Below are positions 1-9,329 of a stretch of DNA of 13,841 bases, piece after piece. Location of the stretch: assembly GCA_003118195.1 (NCBI GenBank), contig BEXV01000577.1, forward strand, positions 104,237-118,077, given 5' to 3'. The stretch comes from Hemicentrotus pulcherrimus. Taxonomy: Eukaryota > Echinodermata > Echinoidea > Camarodonta > Strongylocentrotidae. Each line of letters starts with the position of its first letter. Position 1 is the stretch's first letter. Under the pieces are notes generated by a model that made no database searches, was not told the DNA's origin, and saw nothing but the letters and a program-made list of their open reading frames with translations. A program made the position numbers and the translations under genes.

Positions 1-40
1 CCCCCCCCTTTGAAAAAATCCTGCGTACGCCACTGGGAAG
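1..40. mobile_element. Probable end of a truncated repeat at the window edge
   Basis: A C run followed by TTTGAAAAAATCCTGCGTAC and GCCACTG is a pattern I associate with a dispersed repeat end in marine invertebrate genomes. The rest lies outside the window. Recognition is from memory only. Confidence 0.25.
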
Positions 41-605
41 TTTCAAGTTGCTTTTGTTCAATACTGAAAGGGAAAGTATGTTGTATTCATTAATATTATA
101 TTCTATGTTCATTCAGCTGTCAGCTATCGATTTAAAGTTGAATTTTCACCGGATAGGGTCTTTAACTTTTGAACAGCCAATTGACCCAAATAAATACTTT
201 TGACATTGATTCCCCAAATTGTTTAATTTTTCAAAATTTTGAAGAAAATGGGTTTTGCACCAAACACTTCCATAAGCACTTAAACTCGGTGATATGTGGC
301 ATTGATTACCCAACAGGGTGTCAAAATGAAAAAGTTACTCATTACCTCTGTACAATATGTAAGATGTGAAAATGTATTCTCTTTAAACAGTTGACAGACT
401 TACAACACTTCAGGCACCCTGTCAGGTACATAAATGAAAGATCGTTTGAATTTTGAAAAGTATGTGTATGAGAAAACTTGGCATTTGTTTGCATACAAAT
501 TGAAAAGTGACCAATACACAAGTAACAAGTTTATGACAAATTCACCAGCAAAAAGACAACACCAAAAAGAGGGAACCACTTATTGGTCATCCAAGTCTTG
601 CAGGT
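41..605. other. AT-rich intergenic stretch, no gene seen
   Basis: Two short plus-strand frames (169-369 and 434-625) have AT-driven composition and no recognisable motif. CTTGCAG followed by GTATGA near 597-609 could serve as a splice donor or acceptor, but nothing supports an exon. Confidence 0.5.
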
Positions 606-639
606 ATGAAATCAGTCATTCCTAAAATAATCTCAACCA

Positions 640-835
640 AACAAATATACTCAATCATTTTCACATTTTTCTTTCATCTTTGCAGATCCCTTGTCCACCA
701 TCATTTCTTTCTTTATTCCCAAAATATTCCTTCCTTTATTTCCTTCTTTTTCTATAGTTTCTTTTCTTTCTTCAGAATATTCTTTTTAATTTTCTTCTAT
801 TCTTTTTTTCTATACGAAGTTGCTCTGTCTTGTCG
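640..835 (+). repeat. Pyrimidine-rich low-complexity tract
   Basis: About 200 bases dominated by T and C, with many TTTCTTTC/TTCCTTC words. It accounts for the Phe/Ser-rich 116-codon plus-strand frame at 606-956, which I do not regard as a gene. The sequence after it (about 835-960) is more balanced and unassigned. Confidence 0.7.
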
Positions 836-1002
836 AACTTTTAGTTTTTTGTTGCCACCTGGCTTTTGGCCAGGAGAGAACTTTGAGTCAGCTATCCTTC
901 GTTCCGGTCACATGACTTTGAGCAAAGAGAGAAAGAAGCTCCACACAAAGACATGAATACCACACAGTTCATGTCAGAGGTAAAACAATGTGCATGGTGA
1001 GC

Positions 1003-1023
1003 GGGTGGGGGACAGGGGTGGGG
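1003..1023 (+). other. G-quadruplex-forming motif
   Basis: Four G runs of 3, 5, 4 and 4 bases are separated by loops of T, ACA and T, the canonical tight-loop G4 pattern. It lies in a G-rich plus-strand stretch (about 1000-1125), with nothing recognisable as a gene next to it. Confidence 0.75.
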
Positions 1024-1335
1024 TTATGGAGAAGATAGAAGTGGGGTAACATAAACATAGCAATGGGAAAAAAAAGGAGGGGAAAAGATCACTAAGATCA
1101 TGGGGGATGTGGATATGGGGAGGAACCGTTTAAATGAGCAATGTAAAATGCAATACACATACAAATGTAATGAAGCATAATGTATCACGGGTCTATTATG
1201 AAAAGAAGTATTTGCTGGCCTCACTTTACATCAAATCATTACTCCTCAAACCCCTTCAGAGAAACTTGTTTTCAATCAGATTGGAATATTAAAGTTTAGA
1301 TATTATTTGTGTTCTGTTTGTTGTTTGCTTGCAGG

Positions 1336-1497
1336 TATTACCCTTCCAAATCAAATGTGTTTTTTTAAACCTGGGTATTGAGGTCATGAAACCTTCTCAG
1401 CTGGCTTTGGAAGGAAAGGAATATCCTCTGAGTCGACCTGCCTGCATGACCACAAACAACAGGGGTATACCGCCTCCTACGCACTTCCCAACGTAAC
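1336..1497 (+). other. Possible exon, unassigned
   Basis: A good acceptor-like tract (TGTTTGTTGTTTGCTTGCAG) ends at 1335. The frame then reads VLPFQIKCVFLNLGIEVMKP and SQLALEGKEYPLSRPACMTT to a TAA near 1495-1497. Composition is more even here than in the flanks. No ATG start fits, so it would have to be a terminal exon of a plus-strand gene lying to the left. I do not recognise the peptide and see no matching donor exon with confidence, so chance is a serious alternative. Confidence 0.15.
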
Positions 1498-2380
1498 AAG
1501 ACCTATATGAAAGGGCATTAGTTCGATGATAACCCTCTTCAATCTCCTTCATGTACTTTACTGACACATTTTTACAGGACTTTAACGTTCTGCAATTTTA
1601 CCTTCTGAGGATTTAAGTAGGTATAATTGGCCTCTGCTCCATTCCCTTATAAAAATATAAAAATTGGCATACTTAAAATCCACAAACCTGCTCACGCTAT
1701 ACCTCGTTCAAATTTAAGATGCAAAGAGGCACCTAAGAATGTGAATACCTTAATTATTTTGTTTTGTATTTGCACCTAAAATTATGAGACCATCATATAT
1801 CATAGAAAAATATTAATTTGTTTGTTGGGGGAGAGCTGGGCTTAGTATTCTTGAAAGTATTCTCTACATGTGCCACACATAATCTTTTGTTTGGGTGGCT
1901 GGAAGAATTGCTAGGGACCAACCCCCCCCCCCCCCCCCCCCCCCACTGAAACCGCTTCTGGAGAACCTCCATTTTCTTATACTTGTCTAGAAATGTCAAA
2001 CAAGCAAGAATTACTATGTCCCAAATGCCTCTATCATACCAAGTATCTGTAATTTTGTTTCAAATATAAATGTCTATGGAATGAAGTAAACATAAAGATC
2101 CTTCATCATTCCAAAATAAAGACGTCACCTAAAGAAACAGCAATATTCCTCCGCATTCACAGATTGTATCCCAGTTGAGAAAAAAGGCTATCATTCCTAG
2201 GCACTTGTCAGATGTCAGAGAAAGTTCATCAAAAATTAGATTCAGCTACATTTTCAGCTATACTTTCATCACAACGCATGCCATGAGAGCTACTAATCTG
2301 GAGGGAATCTGAACCGGTGCATTCTCCAAGTTCATCAAGTTTCCATGGCAACACTGCCAAATATCTCCATCCTGGATCTC
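1498..2380. other. Intergenic stretch, no gene seen
   Basis: AT-rich unique-looking sequence broken by the C run at 1922-1944. The Gly-rich minus-strand frame at 1793-1999 is just the translated homopolymer. Confidence 0.5.
1922..1944 (+). repeat. 23-base C homopolymer
   Basis: This is an uninterrupted run of 23 C in AT-rich DNA. The length is probably variable in the population and is error-prone in assembly. A 13-base C run occurs at 11129-11141, and the window itself opens with eight C (1-8). Confidence 0.9.
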
Positions 2381-3012
2381 GAGAACAAAACAGTTTTCAT
2401 CCCGAGAGATCAAGTAGACAATCGAGAGCTCATCCTATTATCACCCAGGCACCACTGAACATCGAACTGGGTACTTCATGTAACCCATACGAGTATTAAA
2501 CACAGCTGCATGTCGAAAGATATTACAAAGTTCTGAGAAAACTGTCATTTCAAAATAAGCCCTATGTATATTTGTCTCTTTTTTCAACCCATTCTTTAAT
2601 GTTTGCAAAAATATCAAAGCCTTAACACTTTTTGAACTAACAAATCAACGCAATCGTTGATGAACATCCAGATCAGTTCAATATAGAAACATTTTAAGAT
2701 ATCTCCTTAATCGGAGATGCTGCAACAGATAGATCGAGAGGTGTTTTTTTTTTTTAACTCAAATTTGTCAAGCATATTTTAAGAGTCCCAAACAGCAGTT
2801 GGTGTAGTTCCTTTGCATCTTCATTTTGAGAACAAAATATTGTTCAACCCAAGAGGTCACGTAGACAATCAGGAGATCATCCTATTACCATCCAGGGACC
2901 GACCGCTGCACATCAAACTAGTTAGTTCGTGTAAGCCATCCGACTTTTAGAAACAGCTGCATGCAAGGGAGGTACTAGGAGGCACTGAGAGCATCATTAT
3001 TTCAAAGGAAGT
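2381..3012. repeat. Diverged local duplication (about 180 bp, ~450-bp offset)
   Basis: The segment 2381-2560 is repeated at 2828-3012. Shared blocks in the same order are GAGAACAAAA, AGTAGACAATC/CGTAGACAATC, ATCATCCTATTA-type, CATCnAACT, ACAGCTGCATG and CATTTCAAA/TATTTCAAA. On the minus strand both copies read through an ISRDENCFVLE / VTSWVEQYFVLK-like frame just after adjacent stop codons. That hints at an old coding or repeat origin, but I do not recognise a family. Confidence 0.65.
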
Positions 3013-3194
3013 AATTTTTCTTCTTTTTGTTTGCCCTTAAAACAAAATGATAAATACAATTGGCTCCTTCACCATTCCCATCTCTTTGTTTTACCTTTCT
3101 TTAAGATATTAATACATGTGATTTTTCATAGTTTACCTGAAAACATATTGCCTTGATTCAAGTTAATTTTCTTTCTTTTTTCTCGATTTTCTCT

Positions 3195-4039
3195 TCACAT
3201 GGGGTTTAAAATAGTCGAGAGTTGCATTTAAAAAGAAAAGATTTTACTGTTGAAAAGGGATATGACGGTGATGATGGACGTTTTATTACTTTTACATGTT
3301 GTTTTGAATAAGCGAAAGGTAACATTCATAAATGTGTACGGTCCTAATCGGGAAAACTACTTATTTTTAAAAATATATATTACACAACTTGAGAAATTTG
3401 ATTGATAGTCTGCGGTTTGTGGCGGAGATTTTAATCTAGTATAAGACGTAAGCATAGACAAAATGGATGGCCGTCAAACCACAAATTCACACACATTGAA
3501 TTGTATATCATGATAATGGAAGAGTTCAATTTCAAATAATCCTGAAGTTCAAGGGTTTACTTGGTTGTCAAGAAATGTTTTCGTCGTTTGGATTTGTTTC
3601 TGCCTTTTATTTTAATTCATACTATATACATGAAGTCAGTGAAAGAGTTTTTTTGGGAAATTAGGCTCTTTATTGTTGCAAGATGAAACATAAGCAGGAT
3701 TTGTTCGTAAATGTATAAAAGAAAACAAAAAATATATACCTTATATTTCAGATCCGAAGATCTTCTGGGATTTTCTTAAATGCCCAAATAAGATCAATGA
3801 CAATCATCAATGGAACATTCAATTAAAAATGCCAGGAAATGTATAAAACAAGAAAAAATAATCTCAATTTTCTTGAGAGTAGTTATGCTCAAAATCAGTC
3901 AGAATCTGTTCAAAATGAGATAAAATCCTGTAGATAAGATCTTGAGGAGTTATATGAGAGAAAGGCGGTATGTGCAATGATAATTTGATTGAGAGCGGCG
4001 AAAGAGATACTCGTTATTTTCTTTTAAATCTAGAGCAAA
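3195..4039 (+). mobile_element. Decayed L1-type non-LTR retrotransposon (endonuclease and linker)
   Basis: Translation across several stops and frameshifts gives L1 ORF2 landmarks in the right order: GDDGRFI (about 3263-3283), INVYGPN (3328-3348), GGDFNL (3421-3438), FTW (3556-3564), RRLDLFL in a shifted frame (about 3582-3602), then the post-endonuclease linker DLEELYERK (from 3938) and IESGERDTRYFLLNLEQ (3988-4038). GDFN and FTW are characteristic of the APE-type endonuclease of L1-clade LINEs. The reverse transcriptase that should follow is absent: homology stops at 4039, where the tRNA-like array begins. The element is long dead, with in-frame stops right after the GGDFNL motif. Confidence 0.8.
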
Positions 4040-4260
4040 GTAGTCCAAGGTTCGATATAAACCTTTTCTTTCATTCTTACCCACTTTTGCAAAATATAAA
4101 AAACTTTCCAAAGAATCGAACCTTGGCCACCGCGGTCTGAAACTTTACACTAATGCCAGTTACTATCTGGGCCCTCCTGGTGACAGCAGGCCCAGATAGC
4201 TCTTAACCCTAAGTTGGCTAGGTGACGAAAAGCGACAAAATGACAGGCGTTAAGCATGTT

Positions 4261-4320
4261 TGGGTCAGCGCGGTAGAGCATTTGCCTCATGTACCCGAGA
4301 TCCAATGTTCGATATCAACT
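4261..4320 (+). other. tRNA-like head of array unit 2 (not a tRNA gene)
   Basis: GGGTCAGCGCGGTAGAGC followed about 40 bases later by TGTTCGATATC mimics the D-arm and T-arm of a tRNA. Box B is degraded (GGTTCGA has become TGTTCGA) and no acceptor stem can be formed, so this is a SINE promoter relic. Confidence 0.6.
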
Positions 4321-4516
4321 CTCTCTATCATTCTTATCCATTTTTGCAAAATTGCAAAACCTTTCAAAAGTATTGAACCTCGGCTCCCGCAGTCACAAAC
4401 TTTACACTAATGCCAGTTACTATCTGGGCCCTCCTGGTGACAGCAGGCCCAGATAGCCCTTAACCCTAAGTTGGCTAGGTGACGAAAAGCGACAAAATGT
4501 CAGGCGTTAAGCATGT

Positions 4517-4577
4517 TTGGATCAGCGGTAGAGCATTTGCCTCGTGTACCCGAGGTCCTAGGTTCGATACCAACTCT
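4517..4577 (+). other. tRNA-like head of array unit 3 with intact boxes A and B
   Basis: GGATCAGCGGTAGAGC and GGTTCGATACC are spaced as in tRNA genes. A short CCTCG/CGAGG stem sits between them where an anticodon arm would be. The flanks do not pair into an acceptor stem. This is the best preserved internal pol III promoter in the window. Confidence 0.65.
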
Positions 4578-4790
4578 TTCTTTCATTCTTATCCACTTTT
4601 GAAAAATGTCAAAAACTTTCCAAAGAATCGAACCTGGAACACCGCGGTCAGAAACGTAACGTTAGTGTCGGCTATTATCTGGGCCATCCAGGTGACAGCA
4701 GGCCCAGATAGCTCTTAACCCTAACTTTGGCTTGGTGACGAAAAGCAATACATCTTAGGCGTCAAGCATGTTCGGATCATGTTCGGATCA

Positions 4791-6150
4791 ATTGTATATG
4801 AATGTAGTCACGACTATAAAGGGTTTAGTAGACGATTATTATTTTTATTATTTATATTTAAAAAAAGGTAATTATTGCCATATTATCAGTATCTTCGCTG
4901 AAATTTGACATTTTAAAAGTATTTTGAGAAAAGCTTGTTCCATCTCGTTTACAAAATTCCTGGAGAGGCCTGTGGTATCACTTTTTCTTCTCATTCTGGT
5001 AACTATAATTTTGTACACATTATTATTTGTGAATTGTATTTTGACACTACCGGTAATACTTTGTTTGTGTTTTGTTAACATGATATTGAGAACGATCCTC
5101 CATATTTGGATTGTGTTAAGTAAAACTTAGTTGGAATTTGATTCAATTTGAATCTTTCATCCTGTGTGGAAATAAAAAAATAAAAATAGAAAGTTCTTGC
5201 AGATGTTGTTAAATCATCAAAGATTTTAAAGAATAATTGTTAAAGATATTTATTGAAAATTGGAAAACTTCATTGTTAAATGTATCCAAACACATGATTT
5301 TACTGTAGCTACAGCACATGATCTCAACTCACTGCCCAGACACTACAAACAACACATTCACACATTTCATATATTCTTCAAAGAACATTTCACACGAAAG
5401 TTCAAAAGTTTATTAAGCAGACACTGCACTACTTAATACCAATTTCCTTGCCCTTCACAACAAAAACCAAAATCTATGGATCTTCTAATGCGCACAGGCA
5501 CACTGGCAGGGACCTGTCTATTATCTATCCAGGCACTTCCAGAAATGATGGATAAACAACAGAGTGAGAGCATTATAACCGCAATGTCTCTTAGAGACAA
5601 GCATATCTCTATGGTCAGGTCATAACAAGTGTGGGTTGTGTGGGTTATGTGGGTGCCACCCCCATTGATGACTTCATTTTCAGATTTGTTTTTTTTTTCA
5701 GGAGGGGATTGGGCATAATCTAGAAGGGGGCGGGGCTCCTACATTTTGAAGGACTCTAAGAAGAAGAAATAAAATGCCACCAGTCCAACTTCAACTTGTG
5801 GAGTCATGGTATGAAAATATTGTTTTTCAGCCCCCACCCCCAAAAGAAGAATATGTATAAAAGTATACATACCAACAAAACATTAAGGTATGACATTCTT
5901 GAACTTTTTCCCTTGTACATGATCAGCATTGTGGAAAACTAAAGCAATAAGGATAGCTTTAAAAATATATCCCAAATCCTGTAATTTAGTTGACAAAAAC
6001 AAAATATATAAAAATCAATATAAATGGCTACATTGAGAAATGTTTTTGACTTGGCTATAATGACACATGTTTACAGATAAGAAAAATAAACTTATTTCTA
6101 GGATCTTAATGCTATAAAAACTATACTATTCATAGTATTTACGAGCCTAC
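4791..6150. other. AT-rich intergenic stretch with possible LINE debris
   Basis: No gene is evident. A stretch at about 5293-5436 reads LNSLPRHYKQHIHTF followed by FFKEHFTRKFKSLL and a stop. This faintly resembles the C-terminus of LINE ORF2 proteins (LP...FK..L...LL) but is too short to assign. A GGAAATAAAAAAATAAAAAT tail near 5168-5187 could be a retroelement 3' end. The two 68-69-codon frames on opposite strands near 4872-5130 are AT-driven. Confidence 0.35.
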
Positions 6151-6174
6151 AAAATATAAAATGAATAATTTTGT

Positions 6175-6355
6175 TTACCAAGGAAAGCCTCTCTTCCTGA
6201 GATCAATACACCAGTGATTGCCAGGTACCAATCACACCTGGGTAGAGAGTGGCAAATGCGGATTAATGTCTTGCCAAAGGACATTATTGCTGGGCTGAGA
6301 TTCGAACCCTCAACCCTTGGATTGAGACCCAAGTGAATGAACCACTAAACCTTAT
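6175..6355 (-). mobile_element. tRNA-derived SINE
   Basis: On the minus strand the head reads AAGGTTTAGTGGTTCA (6353-6338, box A), a CTTGG/CCAAG arm, and GAGGGTTCGAATC (box B, near 6311-6299). A body follows containing TTGGCAAGACATTAATCCG, ATTTGCCACTC and ACCCAGGTGTGATTGGTACC. That body resembles a SINE core domain widespread in invertebrates (a Nin-type domain, from memory). A 61-codon minus-strand frame across it is not a gene. The element has no coding capacity. Its 3' border is uncertain. Confidence 0.75.
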
Positions 6356-6377
6356 CAAATTAAATTATTCATTTAGA

Positions 6378-6881
6378 CATTGTAAAAACAAGATATGATA
6401 TCACAACACCTCCACACAAAACAACAACAACTGCTTAAACAACCACCACTGAAGGTTAATGGACTCATGTTAACCAAACTCAACAGGAAAAAATGTGGTC
6501 AGGGTGGCATCATCACTCATGCATTGTGGGAGCAAATATGGGTCAAAACACAAAGTGAGAGGGATATAGGTGCTTGTCAGTGTGGACTTCCTTTAACTTT
6601 TCAACATAGTTGCAATACAGGCAACAATATGCTATATCATGGTCATATAATCCAAAGTAAAGCGCTTTAAACCGCATAATGGTCATTGGGTCACATGACC
6701 AAACATGAGCTCATAGCTGTAACCTCACTTCAAGACCACATTTCCTTTTTTTATGTGTAAGGGTCAAATGGTATTAAGAACTCTGCAGAAGCCGAGTATA
6801 CGGAATAAAGAGTAGGACATCACAATCTGGTAATCCATATGAGTATCTGATTTTAGACTAAGATCTTGGATTTCCCTTTAA
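6378..6881. other. Intergenic stretch, no gene seen
   Basis: A 91-codon plus-strand frame (6395-6670) is Gln/Lys/Leu-rich with no motif I recognise and no codon or splice signal that sets it apart. Confidence 0.45.
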
Positions 6882-6883
6882 TA

Positions 6884-7155
6884 CACCAGTTTACAGTTGT
6901 ACCAGTGCACATGCGCAGACTGGGCGCCATTTTAGATTGCACCCAAACAGCTAGGGTGCCAATGACCCGAGGTCACGTATTTATGCGTAAATCAAGATTG
7001 CGCCCATGCAAATGATGATATATGCGCGCACAACGCAGCGCGCACGCAGTGATATCATCATAATTTGCATGGGCGCAATCTTAATTTACGCATAAATACA
7101 TGACCTCTAGGTCATTGGTTTTGTTTAAAATGGCACACACAACTGTAAACTGGTG
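6884..7155. mobile_element. Fold-back MITE, 272 bp, flanked by TA
   Basis: The ends are perfect inverted repeats: CACCAGTTTACAGTTGT at 6884-6900 and its complement at 7139-7155, each bordered outside by TA (6882-6883 and 7156-7157). That is the target-site signature of Tc1/mariner-type elements. Most of the interior is also palindromic: TATTTATGCGTAAAT, AAGATTGCGCCCATGCAAAT and ATGATGATAT on the left recur inverted on the right around a CG-rich centre near 7022-7053. The left arm has roughly 40 extra bases (about 6901-6950). There is no transposase, so it is non-autonomous. Confidence 0.88.
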
Positions 7156-7970
7156 TATTGTAGGAGAAACCATATCGAGCTTTGAAGCAAGGCTAGCCCC
7201 AGTCTATCCCAGAGTGTATCACTACAAAGGACTCGATCCTGACTGTGTGTTATTTGATATACACATGATGTTATTGAGACAGAATCATTAATTATGTCAC
7301 TCAGTATTCTCTGTGTCGTGTTCATATGAAACCGATCCTGGAAATCAAAACATGTTATGTATAACTGATATCAATAACAGCTAGGGTCAAAAGTGTAAGA
7401 AATTGATTCCAGCATATCCCCTTCCCCCAAATCTCCTCTAGAAAGAAGTGACGTAATGACTGGATCACAAACAATGGGATATATGAATGGATTTTATATA
7501 AGATTTTTTTTTGTTTTTTTGTAATGATTTGGGTTTAAAAAAATCAACTAAGGATTGTAATAATTAGTTATTTATGAGCATGATTGGCACAATATACCCT
7601 TATATACCGGTAGATATAAAGAACAATTTAGTACAACAAATTCTCAATACAACAAGTTAATTTCCTTGATCATATGTTTTACTAACTATATCAACCTAAT
7701 CTACTTTGTGTGGTACCCAAATTCTTCCACTCTTTCATGTTGCAAAGATTTTGATACCTGCATTCCAAAAAACATACCTATCATATAAGCATTCAAATGA
7801 AAAGTCTCCTGTTCTGTAATGTTTTTATAATGGTTTAAAAAAAAAGAACAAATATACATATTTATATACACACATATTGTGTGAGTGTATATACGTAAAT
7901 TTTAATTCAAAACAAATTTTGCATAGTATTCAGCAATAATGGTCATAAACTGACCGACTTGCCTAAATTA

Positions 7971-7996
7971 AACAACAACGACAACAACAACAACAA
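7971..7996 (+). repeat. (AAC)n microsatellite
   Basis: AACAACAACG is followed by ACAACAACAACAACAA: a short trinucleotide run with one interruption (ACG). Confidence 0.85.
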
Positions 7997-8689
7997 TGCG
8001 GGTGTCACGATACATTGACCCCACTTCCCTTTCACCAATCTTAACATATAGCTCCTCGGTTTCCCGTTGTAATAAGTGGAATGTCGAGTAACAGAGGTCT
8101 CCCCCCTCCCACCAAATATGCACCCCTTTGCCTGAATAAGGTCATTGCACAGTCACTAAACTCAGTGTGTAACTCATACAGCACAACACGCACCACATGA
8201 CTGTGTTTTCTTGAAGTAAACAACAACAGGATATAATCATTTTGCCCGAAATCCCTTGTACCCAACACTGCCATTTGACACGTAAAAATAACTCAAAAAG
8301 ATGATTGGTCCCACAGAATGAAAAACAGAAACAAAAACAGACATACTAAATCTTTTTGTCTTGCCCTCGTCGGAGTAAATTGCAACAACGAAAAGAAAGT
8401 TGAAATCAGATGATGTGATTGAAGCAGTCTTCTGTACATCGATCTTCATTACTTGAGCTTTTTTGACAATTTGCTTACCAGTTCTGACTCAAGCCCACCG
8501 CAATCTAAACGATCTGGCTACAATCCGATTTTGGAAGAGTTTGCAATAGCATTTGATATGAACATTTAAACTGGTAATATCTGTAAGACTGAGAATCTAG
8601 ATAGTCGTCTGATTAGTAATATCTGAATTTCATGGAATTTTCAAGCTTCCTTGGGAGGAGTAAAGCGCTAAATCAGATCAGAATCATAG

Positions 8690-8697
8690 TGACGTCA
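8690..8697. promoter_or_regulatory. CRE-like palindrome TGACGTCA
   Basis: This is a perfect cAMP-response-element octamer in AT-rich DNA. The nearest open frames are short minus-strand ones (8237-8449 and 8041-8274) with no recognisable product. Without a transcript it is only a sequence match. Confidence 0.25.
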
Positions 8698-9329
8698 CTC
8701 ATGTAGTTTGACTGTCTACAATTTTAAGCCAGTTCAGCTTTTATTTTGACTAGAAGAGTTAAATGCACTAAATTTCTGGTTGTTAGAATCATTATTTAGA
8801 ACCTAAATCAAGAATTTTGTCTAGATTTCCCTACCCATTTCTTTGAAAATCAGATCCCAATAAGATTGATAGTGTGCGGTGGGCTTTGTGGGCAGTTGTG
8901 CATAACATTAGCCTAAATAACAAAAACGAAGTGCTTCTTGTCCCCGCCCGCCTCCTTTTAGGCTGCCGCCTCCTTTTTTTGATACTATTTACTATTCAGA
9001 AAAAGAAAAAAAAGGCCAAAAGAAAACACAAAAAAGCCTGTGTTATACACATTTTGTTTAAATAGCTTCTTAAGTGATACAAATTAGTTGTTTTGTGATA
9101 CATTGCATCAGTATACTCACATAGCACAATATCTGTGAATAAATAGGTTTGGCCGGATATAATTAGCACGACGTCCATCTTGGAGAAAATTTGCAAAAAA
9201 AATGAATCGCGTAATGCCCTGCCTCCTCCTTTAAAAAAAAAAGTCTGGACGAGAAACACGCTATTTTTGTTATTTGGCCTTATAAAGCAAGGATTAACAC
9301 TCTGACTTCAGTACATTCACTTCTCTGTA

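Larger units (their letters stand above)
4040..4790. repeat. Tandem array (~2.9 units of ~256 bp) of a tRNA-like SINE unit
   Basis: Three matching blocks recur at offsets of 257 and 255 bases. Each unit holds a plus-strand tRNA-like head with pol III boxes (best in unit 3: box A-like GGATCAGCGGTA at 4519, box B GGTTCGATACC at 4561-4571), a T-rich spacer, a box B on the opposite strand (GAATCGAACC at 4113 and 4625; degraded in unit 2), and an 11-bp-stem hairpin made from CTATCTGGGCC and GGCCCAGATAG (4163-4199, 4420-4456; degraded at 4675-4711). The array starts inside one tRNA head and ends inside another, as if circularly permuted. Open frames of 62 and 79 codons within it are by-products of the repeat. 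I call it SINE-derived because of the promoter boxes; the family is not identified. Confidence 0.8.
7158..9329. other. Long AT-rich intergenic stretch, no gene seen
   Basis: Contains the (AAC)n run, an imperfect palindrome near 7864-7895 (TATATACAC...GTGTATATA) and the CRE-like octamer. Minus-strand frames at 8041-8274, 8237-8449 and 8996-9259 overlap or sit in T-rich sequence, lack family motifs and are most likely chance. Confidence 0.5.

Noticed and set aside
606..956. 116-codon plus-strand open frame rich in Phe and Ser
   Set aside because: It is translation of a pyrimidine-rich low-complexity tract.
4261..4577. Genuine tRNA genes in the array
   Set aside because: Boxes A and B are present, but no acceptor stem pairs, the anticodon arm is abnormal, and the units repeat with SINE-like bodies.
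4924..5130. Small membrane protein (68 codons, hydrophobic)
   Set aside because: Hydrophobicity follows from T-rich sequence, the opposite strand is equally open, and there is no start context or homologue I recognise.
5293..5436. C-terminal end of a LINE ORF2 protein
   Set aside because: Only a vague LP...FK..L pattern over about 47 codons, with no reverse transcriptase next to it; too weak to call.
8041..8449. First exon of a minus-strand gene downstream of the TGACGTCA site
   Set aside because: The two overlapping frames have no known motif, no clear donor and no transcript support. The CRE-like octamer alone is not evidence of a promoter.
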